From: Paraescarpia echinospica
Taxonomy: Eukaryota; Annelida; Polychaeta; Sabellida; Siboglinidae
Reading direction: 5' to 3'
Assembly: GCA_020002185.1 (NCBI GenBank)
Contig: CM034532.1
Location: forward strand, 28,010,644-28,074,643
DNA length: 64,000 nucleotides
Positions 21,001 to 34,600 of the stretch are shown here, piece after piece (position 1 is the first letter of the stretch; every line of letters starts with the position of its first letter). A program made the position numbers and the translations under genes. Under the pieces are notes generated by a model. It worked only from the letters and a program-made list of their open reading frames with translations, searched no databases and was not told the DNA's origin.

Positions 21001-22607
21001 GAGAATGGGAGGCAATGGAGGCAATGGAGGCAATGGAGGCAATGGAGGCAATGTGTGGCGATAAAGGCAATGGAGGCAATGGAGGCAATGGAGGTAATGG
21101 AGGTAATGGAGGCAATGTGTGGCAATGGAGACAATGTGTGGCAATGGAGGCAATGGAGGCAATGTGTGGCGATGGAGGCAATGGAGGCAATGGAGGCAAT
21201 GTGTGGCAATGGAGGCAATGGAGGCAATATGTGGCAATAGAGGCAATGTGTGGCAATGGAGGCAATGGAGGCAATGTGTGGCGATGGAGGCAATGGAGGC
21301 AATGGAGGCAATGTGTGGCAATGGAGGCAATGGAGGCAATGTGTGGCAATAGAGGCAATATGTGGCAATGGAGGCAATGTGTGGCAATGGAGGCAATGTG
21401 TGGCAATGGAGGCAATGGAGGCAATGGAGGCAACGGAGGCAACGGAGGCAACGGAGGCAACGGAGGCAATGGAGGCAATGGAGGCAATGTGTGGCAATGG
21501 AGGCAATGGAGGCAATGGAGGCAATGGAGGCAATGGAGGTAATGGAGGCAATGGAGGCAATGGAGGCAATGGAGGCAATGGAGGCAATGTGTGGCAATGG
21601 AGGCAATGGAGACAATGTGTGGCAATGGAGGCAATGGAGGCAATGGAGGCAATGGAGGCAATGGAGGCAATGGAGGCAATGGAGGCAATGGAGGCAATGG
21701 AGGCAATGGAGGCAATGGAGGCAATGGAGGCAATGGAGGCAATGGAGGCAATGGAGGCAATGGAGGCAATGGAGGCAATGTGTGGCAATGGAGGCAACGG
21801 AGGCAATGGATGGCAATGGAGGCAATGGAGGCAATGGAGGCAATGGCAAAGGAAGCAGATGCCCAGAGAATGGAAGGGAAAAGGGGCGAGGTCGACCTAG
21901 ACTGCAATGGGAGGACTGTATAGAGACTCGGAAGGATTGGGAAACGAATGGAGAATGAGAGCAAAAGATAGAGGAGATCAGAATTGAGGCGTCTCTCCCA
22001 TGACAGATAGGAAAACAAGAAGAGAACAACAACAACAACAACATTGTCTTTAAAAGTGGCTAAAAGATGCGAAACTAGGTAAATGTTCTACACTGCCTAC
22101 CAGGTACGGTCGATCCTTTGTTACAGTCAGTGGTGTTCTTGGGGATACACGAGAGTTCAGTCTGACGCCATTGGCGACAGACGGGGCAGACACGTCTGAC
22201 GGCCTGCCAGCTTGACGCCGTCTGTCGACACTCGTAGTACAGGGAACAGTTGCAAGTGTCGGCCACGTACCAGACACCGCCAGCCTCCCGTCCCAGCCTT
22301 GGACAGTCCACTGCAAGAGGGAGCAAGACTCAGTCATGTTGACGATATCAGTGGACTGTGGCCAGTCATAGGGGAGGCAACAGTCGATTTACTGAAATAG
22401 TTGAGCCACGAGAAACCGAAACAACACGCCACCTACTGGCCTTCCCTCTCACACCATACATTGTCAAAGGTATTTAAGCATTTCTCGTTACTGTCTCACA
22501 AACTAATCCAACTCGTTTAACGCACAATATATGCACGCACGCACTCACGCACCTACATACGAACGCACACACCCACGCACCAACACACCCACGCACGTAC
22601 GTACGCA

Positions 22608-22638
<31 letters not shown>

Positions 22639-25600
22639 GCACACACACACATAATGTAGACATTATTCAAGAAACTGTTTTGAAGTTATCCATACTATAA
22701 ATCAACGTTTTGTTATTTGATTTTTAAATATAAATTTTGAAGTTTTTTATGCAGGGACATTAATCCTATAATAATAATAATATAACACATTATACTGTCA
22801 TCTTTATATTAATACGCTAACTTTGGAACGTTGTAAGTACATCTTCTCCGAGACACTTCTTTGAACATGTTCATTCGTTTCCTTATATAATTGGTCTCAA
22901 GTCTACCTATTGGCGATGTATTTAAGACAATACAACAATAGTTATTTCAAGTTATGTGTTTTTGACATGCGTGGGTGTATGCTAATATGAATTGTTATAC
23001 TCGTATGATGTATTATTAATATAAATATAAAGGTTGAAATATTACGCTCTAATGTCATCAGCTGTTGTTGTCGTTCCTGCAAAAGAAACACAGGCGACCG
23101 AATCATCGCTGTATTGACTATAGATATAATAGTTATTTATAGACTTACCGGAAGCTTTGAAGCGCATGACACACTGACAGGGACGCACCTGCGCCGTGTG
23201 GCCGCCGCAGTCAAGGCCGCCTCCAGACGGTGCTGGACTGTCACATGACCTCGTCCGTGTCTGTTGACCGGCCCCACACGACGCGGAACAATGACCCCAG
23301 GGTGACCACTGGCCCAAACCTCCATCGACGATAGCAACTACGTCTGACGACGGAAATCATTGGAACATTTTAAACTATCGCTGCATTTCAATTTTCGCTC
23401 GTTTTATTTGCACAAAAACTAGCACAAACTGCTAACTAGCTCATTTGTGTAAAAGTGCTATTTAATTTTGTACAAATGTTCGGACAAGCATGTTTGTTGC
23501 AATTTGTTTGTTTCTACAGGGGACGGTTGGGACCATAAGACATTTGTCACGTTTTCCGCGATAAACCAAAAAATAATACAGTTTGTAACATTAACATTGC
23601 ATTATCGTGTAAATATAGTTGTACTCTAAGAGGCTCCCCTATATAACCATGAGTCCCAACCTTCCCCTATGTCGGTTTGCGGCATTGATCGTACTGATGG
23701 GACCGTCGTTTGGACGTGATTATTTCAGAATCAAAGAGTCGAGTGATGGGACGGGATATTGAAAGCGAATATTAAAAGACGTATTCTACACGTATTTGTT
23801 GTTGTCAATGTTATCAGCCAGCCGGTGTACTTTTATTGGATAACAACCGAAGCGATCCGACATGTTCGGCAGTAACAAACGAACGGAAGGTAGGCAGACG
23901 AGCATTGGGAACGGGCGGAATTATCCGTTCAAATTGGAGAAACAGGAGGAAACACAAAGTGAAGGTGTACCTTCGCAGTGTTTCCCTGCGAATCCCGCGC
24001 GGCAGCTGCATGTGTAGAGCGCACCGTCCTGCGTGCACCATCCGCCGTGTTGACAGGGTGCTGAGTAACAGGCTGAAAATATGCCGGTGTGAATTTACAC
24101 ATGTGTGCAATATGCTGGTGCAATATGCTGGTGCAATATGCTGGTGCAATACAGTGATGCATTTGTGACTTCGTCATAATGTCATCACACGTGTGCGATT
24201 ATGTCGGCACGAAGTTTGTTGACATTATGACGCCGTTGTTGCGTGCAAGTGACCTCTTGAAAAATTGGCAGACGATCATTTAATTAAGTTTCAAACATGT
24301 TCACCACATTTACAATGAACTCGCCGTTTTATGAACATCAATAATAATAATAAGATAACTTATATTGCACCTAAATCCTTGGAAACCAAGCTCAGAGGCG
24401 CATCAAGACAAAAGGGTTGGTCAATCTCAAAATCAATAAGTAGTATCAAAGCATTTAAATAACCAAGTCACTCGCGCAGCGCCCTTTATTATTCAGGTGT
24501 CACGAAATTATATTGTATACGCTACCAGTTCAAAATCAAGAGTGACTCTGCTTGGTTATTTAAATGCTTTGGTAGTATTCAAATTGTCAACAGATGGATG
24601 AATACGCCAGGGAACTATGGTGGACAGGCAAGGTTAGTTTTTAAATGTCGGCGGAATTGCGAGATATTTTCAACCGATCTAACACTAAGAAGGAGCATAT
24701 TCCAAAGAGTTGGTGCAGCAAAAAAAAAAACTAGTTTCAAAGTTAGTGTTGACTCTAGGAACCACACGTAAATCAGAACTAGATGACCGAAGCTAAATCT
24801 GTTTTCTTAAAGGAATAAGCAATGAATGTAGGTAGGCAGGTTGTTTGGATGAAAGAGATTGATAGGTCATTGTACAGGTGTTCAAAATAATGCGGTATCT
24901 CACAGGGAGGTAATGCAGTTACTTTAGAAGTGGCAGTGAGCGAGAAAAACGAGGAGATCGTGTAATTACCCTTTCCAAACAATTGTGGACACGTTGAAGT
25001 TAACACTAATCACTATCCTCAATGTCGTGGTCGTCGTAACAGTAACACCACGACTACTATAATCACCTGGGCAGCACAAGTTGTACTTGAGCGCGGTGTA
25101 GTCATCCCCGGAGGAACAGTCAACGATCGAGGCAGACTCGACACCGGGAACGTGGCCCGTCACTCCCTCCTCGAACACCCTGCCCATCATGTAAAAACAG
25201 AACTGGTGGAAGGGTCTCTCCCCCAGACGTCCCGGGAGCCCCTCCTCCTGCTCGGTGCAAGTCGTGTCGATGATCGGAATCACGGAGAACCTGAAGGAAC
25301 GTGTCGAATCGCTGCAGGAGCGCGGCACTGCAATGTAAAGGTAAAAACGTAAGTCATTATATAGCAGTATCCAGTCCTTAGGACTGCTCAAAGCAATTTT
25401 ACTTTACTACCTGGCGGACCTGTTCAATCGAACACCATCTCGACATAGGAAGCATTCACCCACGCTGCAATTAATGCGCGAAGACTATTCGTACACCAAT
25501 ATCCACCACTGTCTACAACCACGTACTCATTCATACATCTGTGTGAACTGAGCAACGCAGAGTCAACGAACTTGGTTTCGACACAGCAGCACAGGATTCG

Positions 25601-28600
25601 AACTCGGGTTCTTTCAATTGAGAATCCGATGCCCTAGGCACTGCGCCACTGCGCTCCAACGAATGCGGCCCACGGACCGTTGCTTCCGAATGGACTCATC
25701 TTTCTACGTACTCTTGGCACCACAGGCATAGTCAAAACTAGTCTCGAACACTATTCGGCAACAGGAAAGAGCCGGAAGAAGAACGGTTCTGTCCATAAAT
25801 ATTGCATGCGGGCGCCATGGTGACGTGAACGGTGTGCGGCGATTCGCTTGACTTGACAGACCAATTCAGATGTCGAATTGTTACCAGTTTATATAGTGTG
25901 ATTACATAGATTGGCTGTGTGAAACTACAGTACATTTAATGAACAGCTACACTAAGCGAAACATTTTGAGAACGAAGTGTCTTTTTGTTACTTTACTATG
26001 TAACTAGCGGAACACGGAAGCGACTGCTGAGGTCGTGAGGTAGCCTAGGGAAATCGTAGGATGCGAGTCTTATTCCGGTCGCTTCGATAATGTCATTCGT
26101 GTAAGACTTCAGCGTGGCCAAGGACTTGAGAAATGTCGGCTGCTTGAGCACGACGACCTCGACGGAAGTGACGTTTCTGGTCGAGCTAGCATTTCGGTTG
26201 TTATGTACGCGTCATAATACTACGTCATCATACAACGTCGTCGCAATCAGCGACAGGTAAAGACGCGTTCTTCTTCTTCTGTTCTAACCTGTTAGTAGTA
26301 ATAATAATAATAAGGTAACTTCTTTTGCGCCTACATCCTCGGAAACCAAGCTCAGAGGCGCATCAATCCAAAAGGGTTAGTCAATATCAAAATCGATCGA
26401 TAAGCCATATTAAAGTCGTCCACAGATGGTTCGATACGGCAGGGAGCTAAGGTGGATACGCAAAGTTATAAAGATAAGTTTTTAAATGATGGCGAACTTG
26501 TATGATATTTTCAACTTATCTAACTCTAACAGGGAGCATATTCCAAAGAGTGGAGTTGGTGCAGCAACATAATATGCCCTGGTTCAAATATTAGCATTGA
26601 CTCAAGGAACAAAAAGTAAATCAGAACTACATGATCGAAGCTGGATAGTTTTTTTTACAGGAGTAAGCAACGAATATAAATATGCTGGTTGCTTACATGA
26701 AAGTGCCTGGTAGGTAATAGTAGAGATCTTAAAAATGATACGAAATCGGACAGGAAGCCAGTGCAAAGACCTCTGAAGAGGCACTGAGGGAGAAAACCGC
26801 GGAGACCGAGTCACAACCCTAACTAAGCAATTATGTACACGTTATGACTTATGACGGACGCATGTCATGCGCACGCACGCACGCACGCGCACATGCAAGC
26901 ACACGCACACGCACACGCACGCACACACACACAACCAAAGATTGTCACCCAGACAAGTACTCAGTAACTACACACTTAACGATATCAATAACGTTACTGT
27001 GATACGAATACGAATTTGCAACTTACTCAGTTCGCATCTAGTTCCTATAAATCCAGACGGACATTTGCAGCGCAGTCCGAAATCGCCGTGGTCGAAACAG
27101 ACCCCACCATTCAAGCAGTAGGTGGTGTTGGAGCAAGCAGGTCGTTCTGTACGCACACGTACAACAAACGTCAAACATCGACAATGAACCTGTTTCGAGT
27201 TTGCATCCGTGCCATATTAACTCCAATTAGGCTATCAATTATTATTGCAGTAACACGCGATTTCATAAAGCATTTCTACTTCTGAAAGTACCTGCACGAT
27301 GAGTTGTTACCGTTTATTCATTCGATCATTCAAATTGAACTTTACATTATCAAACATCGTAGATGACATCACCTGGCCGTAAGCCTCATATATATTGGCA
27401 AATTGTGTTTAGTAACCCCGTAACAACGTTCGCAATTTGGAAAATACGACCCCGGAGCATATTCAAATAGGAAACAAAAATACCGTTTTAAAACAAGCTG
27501 TATTGGCAATACCGCTCGGGCTGAGTTAACTGCAATGCTCTTTGATGTTCAACGATGTCCCATTTTCCCACGTTCAACAGAGCAGACTTCCTGTCACAAA
27601 TTACTACGCCCCCTAATTCCGGGTAGATGAACTGACTGGCTCCCTTTAAAAGTATTGTTGCATCTTCAAATGTACGCAAACTGTAAATTGTAACATAGCT
27701 TACTTTCTTCACAGTTTGACCCGCCAATTCCCACGCCACAACTGCAGCGGTAGAACGGTGTCGTTTCGGTGATTATACATTCGCCATTGTTACACGGGTC
27801 ATCGCTGCATGACGCTGCAATAGAAGCGAGGACCGCAGATGTTACACATGAAGTGGCGGCCATTTTTACGAATTTTTTAATAATCTTATTTAGTTTAGTG
27901 ACATTTTAATTTTGTAGAGCGTGGTTCGCACACGAAAACACAATATACGACAAGGTAACAACTAGGTCCTGGTGATCATACTTAAATTCTCCAAAACGAC
28001 TTGCAGGTGATGGATAGCCGTTACTGAACTTGACACAGTTGTGCAGGGCAGCCTTTTATGGAGCAATATCGTGAATGACGTGAGTACGATCCATTCTCTG
28101 GCAGACTATGATAATAAGGGGTGAGTAGTTACATGTTTCGTTAGGTCCGATTGATATATTTATTATTAGGCTATCACCGAAAACTGCATACTGGCCCTAC
28201 ACACGCGACGGCCTATACCGTCACTAACGTGCGGTATCCAGCCGGTTATGCAGTTACTAAGCGTCACGTGTTTGCGTAAACTTTTATGTTCGTTTATATA
28301 AAAAAATCACGTCATTTACGAAGACAATTATCTTAGCGTTAAGAACGTTCTTAGCCGCTTCATGAAACCGGCCCCAGAGCTATAATCCTCTACCGATTCA
28401 TCTACCCGTTTGACACAAAGCAACTAGCCAAAATATTACATCTTCGTTCATAGCATAATGAATTCACATAGCTTACTCACTAAGTTATTAACCATAATAT
28501 ATGCGAGTTGTGCATTATTTTACACGATCATTGTCTCAAAGCGAGCAGCTTTCTTTCAACGCAGAATACTATTATCAATTTGACATATATACGTGACATG

Positions 28601-31600
28601 CCACAACGGAGTGGGTGTCAAGTTGCAACAGTGTGAAATGGAGTTGTATACCTTTTTGGATTCTGCAGTCCATAAGCTTCAAAGTTATACCACAGTTGTT
28701 GAAATGTCTTAAGTATTTTTAATGTATTGCTAAAATAGAAGCAAATTTAAAAAAAACGACGTTTTGCGAAGCGCTGTCGTTCTGACACATTAGTGTATGT
28801 TGTTTTTGAATCAGTCGGTTCGTAAATGCATGCATTTCATTCGTTTTGAATTATTTTAGAGGAAAATTAAGAGGACATTGACAGATGAGATTTTAAGGTG
28901 TGCATCTCTGCCAAAATCACAACATTGATGGGACATGACGTGGACAGCTATTTTTGGCCCTGTGCAAAATAGGCCTGTGTTACTTAATACCCAGTTCGCT
29001 GAGACGGGTTACACGCAAACGACCCTTCTAATTGACAGACAAGTGTCCAAGAAAGTGACACGTCAGGATGACGTACAGGTCTGACACATCGTCCCTTGTA
29101 CCCCGGGTGGACACTGGCACCGGTAGCCCTTCACGAGCGAGGAGTCCGGCACACACGTCCCTCCATTCCAACAGTCGCCGACCGCACACGGATCCCCACC
29201 GCTCGGTTCTGCAACATTACAAATTGTGTTAGGATGATGCCACAAGGAACCTTTTTGTTGTGTTAGCGAATAATAGAATACTTAGAAAGTGGTGATATTT
29301 TAAATGTGAAAAAGAGTGCAATAGACCAGGCTTATAGGCAGGTTCAGTGGTAGAGTGTATTGGAAGTGTGTAGTGATTTGTTGCCAGTTTTTCAAATAAT
29401 GTTTATTACGTGCGTGCAGAAAAAATGGCTATTTTGATAAATATTAATAGGCACTGTGCATGGATACGTCCTCAAAAGAGCTTTAGGTATGTGATCTTCA
29501 CAACATTTTATCAGCACATCAATGACATAATGACAGTGTCTGTGAAGAAATAACGTAAAGTTTTCTCATAATCTGACAAAACGTTAACGTGGCCACCAAT
29601 GGGAAAGCTAACAGTGATTTCTGCCCAAATATACACAATCCGTATACTGTCGGTAACGACTTTTGAGTTGAAACAGAACCACGTTACTACATCCCTGATT
29701 GTAGAGATGTATTGGTTTCTAGGCAACATCTCCCTCTCAAGAACCTTCGGGTTTAACTCCGAATATTTCAGCCGAATCTCACGACCTTCGCTAGCGGGCT
29801 GGCTTTGCTACGGGCATGTCACGTGAGTAGTACTATAGGTAACTTACATGGGATGCATCCGTTACTGGGAGGAAGGAGGAATTACGTCACTTATAGAGGA
29901 AGGTCAAGGTCAAAGGTCAAGGTCAGTTGTCAAATAGCGTCCCCTGGCGAATAGGTGATGAATTAACAATAAGTAGGTCAATTAGCGCCCCTTGGTGGAC
30001 AGCAGGTGAACTAGAGAAATAGGTCAACCAGCGCCATATTTTTGATTAAACGATGAACTATATAACTAGGTCAATGACTTCTTGAAATAGGCCAATGATG
30101 TCATATAATAGGTCAATTCGCATGCGCAATGATGTTTTTTCTTACGGTAGCGCTTAAATTAGCTACCCTAATGTTTTATTCTTACGGTAGGGCATAAATT
30201 CGCTACCCTAATGTGGTGAAATGTAAAAATAGGTCGATGACGTTATTTCTAATAATGTTTCCTATTTTAGTCCATTGGCGTGGTAACTTCCTAACGTTCT
30301 AGAGTTTCAACGTGTTAGGTAAAGCTCCCTAATTAACTACTTGAGCGTCATAACGTAGTGCCAGTTTAATACATCACAGGGTAACTTCTTAGAATTTTTG
30401 CGTTTCAGCGCGGTAGACTTGTTTCATTTTCGTATTTTAGTGCATCAATGTGGTAACTTCGTAATATTTTTAACATTTCATCGCGTTAGCGAGGTAATAT
30501 TTTAGCATTATAGTGAATAACCGAGGTAATTTCCTTACATTTTAACGTTTCCGTGCGGTAGATTTATATAATATTCTTATTTTAGTGCATCAGGTTGGTA
30601 ATAGCGTAACATTTTAGCGTTTCAACGTGTTAGCGGGGTAAAGTTCCCTATTTTAGTGCTTGAGCGTCATAACTTCATAACATTTCAGCGTTACAACGCG
30701 TTTGCGTCGTAAACTCTTGCCAGTTTAGTTCATCACCGAGGTAACTTCTTAACATGTTAGCGTTTCAGCGTGTTAGCGGGGTCAACATGTTATGTTTTAG
30801 TGCATCATCAATGTAACGTCACAAACATTTTAGCGTTTCAGCCTGGTAGACTTGTAACGTTTTTATATTTTAGCGTGTGAGCATAGTAATTTCGTGGTAT
30901 TTTAGTCCATCATCAAGGTAACTTGTTAGAATTTTAGCGTATCAACGCGTGAGCGACGGGAATTCTTGCCAGTTTAGTGCATCACCGAGGTAACTTATTA
31001 ACATTTTAACGTTTCAACACGATAGATTAGTACAACTTTCTTACTTTAATGCGTGAGTGTAGTAAGTTCGTGATATTTTAGTGCATCGTCAAAGTAACGT
31101 CGTAAATTGTTTAGCGTTTCAGCACGGTAGACTTGTAAAATTGTCGTACTTTAATGGGTGAGCAGCGTAAATTCTTGCCAGTTTAATACATCACCGAGGT
31201 AACTTCTTAGAATTTTAGCGCTTCAGTGCGATAGACTAGTAACCTTTTCGTATATAAGTGCGTCAACATGGTAACTTTGTAACATTTTAATGTTTCAACA
31301 CGACAGATTGTACAACTTTCATACGTTAACGCAGTAACTTCCTAACATGTTAGCATTTCCGCGAAATAACGGGATAACATTTTCATATTTTAGTGCATCA
31401 GCGTATTAACATCACAACATTTTAGCGTTTCAGCACGGTAGCCTTGTAACATTTTCATACTTTAATGCGTCAACGCGGTAACTTCTTAACAGTTTAGCCT
31501 TTTAATGTAACATATTTTATAGTTTAACATGTTCATAGTTTAACATGTTCATAGTTTAACACGTTCATAGTTTAACACGTTCATAGTTTAACACGTTCAT

Positions 31601-34600
31601 AGTTTAACATGTTCATAGTTTAACATGTTCGTAGTTTAACATGTTCATAGTTTAACATGTTCATAGTTTAACGCGTGAGTGTCGTATGTTCTTAAATTGT
31701 TAGTGCGTGAGCGTATTAAAAATAATAATGTATAACGCATAATGCATAATTTATAAGGTATATATAAGGTATCATGTGCAAGGTATATGTATAAGGTATA
31801 GTGTACTGTGTGTAAGGTATAAGTTACAAAAGTGTAATGTATAGGGTAAAAGGTATTAGAGTTGTGTATCGTATGGCTCTGTGTGGCACCCGGTACGTAC
31901 CGTGTATTTTATACGGTACGTACCGTGTATTTTATACGGTACACGTTACGGTATACGGTTTTTTTGTTCTACGCAAAATTCCAAGATATATGTACACCAC
32001 GCCAATGGACTAAAGTAGGAATCATAAACGGAAATAACGGTATATTTCACGACGTCATCGACCTATTTCTACAATTCACCATTTTAGGGTAGCGACTTTA
32101 TGCACTATAGTAATGAATTTAGTACTACTCACATGTCCAAGGACGCAGTTAGTATCCACTGAACGAAACCAATCCTTTTCCAGCTTGTGTCACATGACAC
32201 TGGTCACATGACACTGGTCACGTGACACGCCCATAGCGAAACTAGTTCGCATAAGAAGGCCATCAGATACGGCCGAAATATTCCGAAAGAAAATAGCATA
32301 AATTAGAACGAATAATGTTGCGCTTGATTGGGCATTCTTCCATTTAGCACACCAAGATATTTCAGTATGTCGGGTCTGACAAAAAACAATTTTTACAAGA
32401 GGCAGTAAGCAAGAACTATGGAACATAGCCTACTTTTGCAAAATATTTCGTGATAGTTAATAGTTCACAATAACTAACATCAAACTTTGTTTTAAGACCA
32501 CGAATCATGTAAGTGGAAACAAACCATCCATTAGAGATTAGTTGTAGTTCGGAATCGGGGGGGGGGATCCTGGGACGCTGAGCCCCCAATATATTTGTGG
32601 AAAGACTGGAGATATCCCCAATATTTAGGGAAAAGGTTGCATTTTGGGGTGCAATTGGCAGTTTTGGAGAACTTCAAGATGGTTTTTTGAAGCCTCAACG
32701 AGGGTACAACTGGTAGTTCTAGCCTCATGGTGATTTTTTGAGGAGCTTCAGAGAGGGGCAAATGATTTTTTGAGAACCTCAATGTGGTTTTGGGAGCTTC
32801 AGGGAAGGTGCAATTTGAGTTTTTTGGAGAGACTTAAGTTGGGTTTCTGGGAGCCTCAAAGGGGGAGTGCAGTTAGAGGGTTTTTGAGAGTCTAAATTAA
32901 GATGGGGCTTTTTGGGAGCCTCAAGAGGGAATCGGGGGTTTCTGGAGAGCCTCAATGCGTTTTTGGGAGATACATGGTGGTGTAATAGGTGGTGTTTTGG
33001 AGAACCTCAAGGTGTTTTGGGGAGTATCAAGTGGGGTGCATTTGGAGGTTTTTGGAGAGCTTCAGCCCCCCCGCCCGAATATATTCACCACGTTCCGACG
33101 ACAATGAATAAGTTTTAATATTTTCGAATAACACCCACTGATTGATATCATGCGGACATCCCGGTTGCAGTGGGGCCCGGTGCAGCACTGCACGCACCGC
33201 GGGGCCTCGATTATCGCACACGTCCTCTCTTTGCTCAGTCTCGCGAGATTCTCGCACTCGGTTCGCGCAGCACAGCTCTTGGTGACTGTCCAGTTGAAGA
33301 CGCCGTTCGACCCGTAGTCATTCACCGTCATACACACCTGCAACGTGTCGACGTTAACCTTGGTGTGCTAGCGTGGGTATGTTAGTTTAATACATATGAG
33401 CCCGCCGGTGGGCATTTTGTAGAACTGGGACCCACCTCAATTTTGCCTGGTATAACTGTACGTTTGCATAAATTTGACACCTCATTGCATTGATTCCATC
33501 ATTCTAGATCATCCCAGGCATATTTACGTTATATTGCGTCTTGGCGCACTTTTGAGGCCTAAAACTAAAAGACGGTGTAGTCTGAATCAACACGCACTGT
33601 TTATCGCTCATTCCAAGCGCGTTGCGTAGTACGCACGGCCACAGCGGCGCAGACCTGCACAAACCGGAGCGTTAGTTGGGCTCTAAAAGTGCTCTAAGAT
33701 ATAATATTTATACAACGTAAATATACCTGGGATGATCGGGAATGATAGAAATAACGTACCGATGTGTCAAATTTAGGCAAACATACAGTGTTTTAGGGGC
33801 AAACTTGAGATGGGTCCGGAAGTGCCCGCTGATGTACCTATTAAGTTCAAAACACCCGACCACGAACACTCTAGGGTAGTGTTCTGAGCCGAGATACAAA
33901 ACACTAGTGTTTTTAATCCTGGTTTAAAACACCACAGTACTGACCTTAAAAACTGACCTTTTATTTAACAAATATAACATTATTACCGTTTTTTTAACCA
34001 TGCATTCATTTTATATATTTTCAAATATATTAATTGTTATTTATACGTCTTGACCTTCGATATACAAGAAACTTACATTAATCCCGAAATTAATTAACGT
34101 TCAGTAATTTCAAAATTCAAATTACTGGACACATTCTTCAGGATAGTTAATTGTACTTAAAGGGATTCTTTGAAAGCTGATATACATTCGAGGTGCACCG
34201 TATCAAAACGTATTAATTTCCCGTAAGTACTTTCTCTACTACTTATGTCTTGCATGTTTATGCATAATTTGGGTGTTATCTGCGCAAAAAGCCGATAAAC
34301 AGTTGTGTTTACGCGAATAATTTTAAGCTTGTTGCCACGTGGATGATTAATTCTGCAGCCCGAGTGTAATGAATATTCATGCACGCGCAGTGAACCACAC
34401 ACAGACCGTTGACGTCATACACACAGCTCACATGTCTGATTTCGAGGTGAGTTGATTCAAGCAATGGCATTGTAAATAAGCAATTTGTAGACATATTTAT
34501 ATTGACAGCTATTTTTATAAGTGTAGGAAGTGTATGCATTGTTTATTTATCCTGCTTCCCAATGCCGTCAGCCGAGTAACGTTTCCATTAAATAGAATTA

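Larger units (their letters stand above)
29808..32150. mobile_element. Long inverted-repeat (foldback-type) element filled with degenerate satellite
   Basis: Two arm pairs face each other. 29809-29850 (ATGTCACGTGAGTAGTACT) matches the reverse complement of 32105-32150 (ATGTGAGTAGTACT). 30186-30250 (TTCGCTACCCTAATGTGGTG and AATAGGTCGATGACGT) matches the reverse complement of 32035-32104. The interior holds a degenerate 32-33-bp satellite, a 16-bp array and short palindromic repeats. No protein-coding frame is seen. It resembles a non-autonomous DNA transposon with satellite core. It lies in intron 5. Confidence 0.6.

Noticed and set aside
20896..22044. ORFs of up to 382 codons on both strands (poly MEA, GGN, WRQ, PPL, HCL)
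   Set aside because: They are by-products of a 9-bp tandem repeat with period divisible by three; all lie in an intron.
34370..34440. Cysteine-containing minus-strand stretch as an extra exon
   Set aside because: Acceptor phases do not fit exons 4 and 5, which already join directly.
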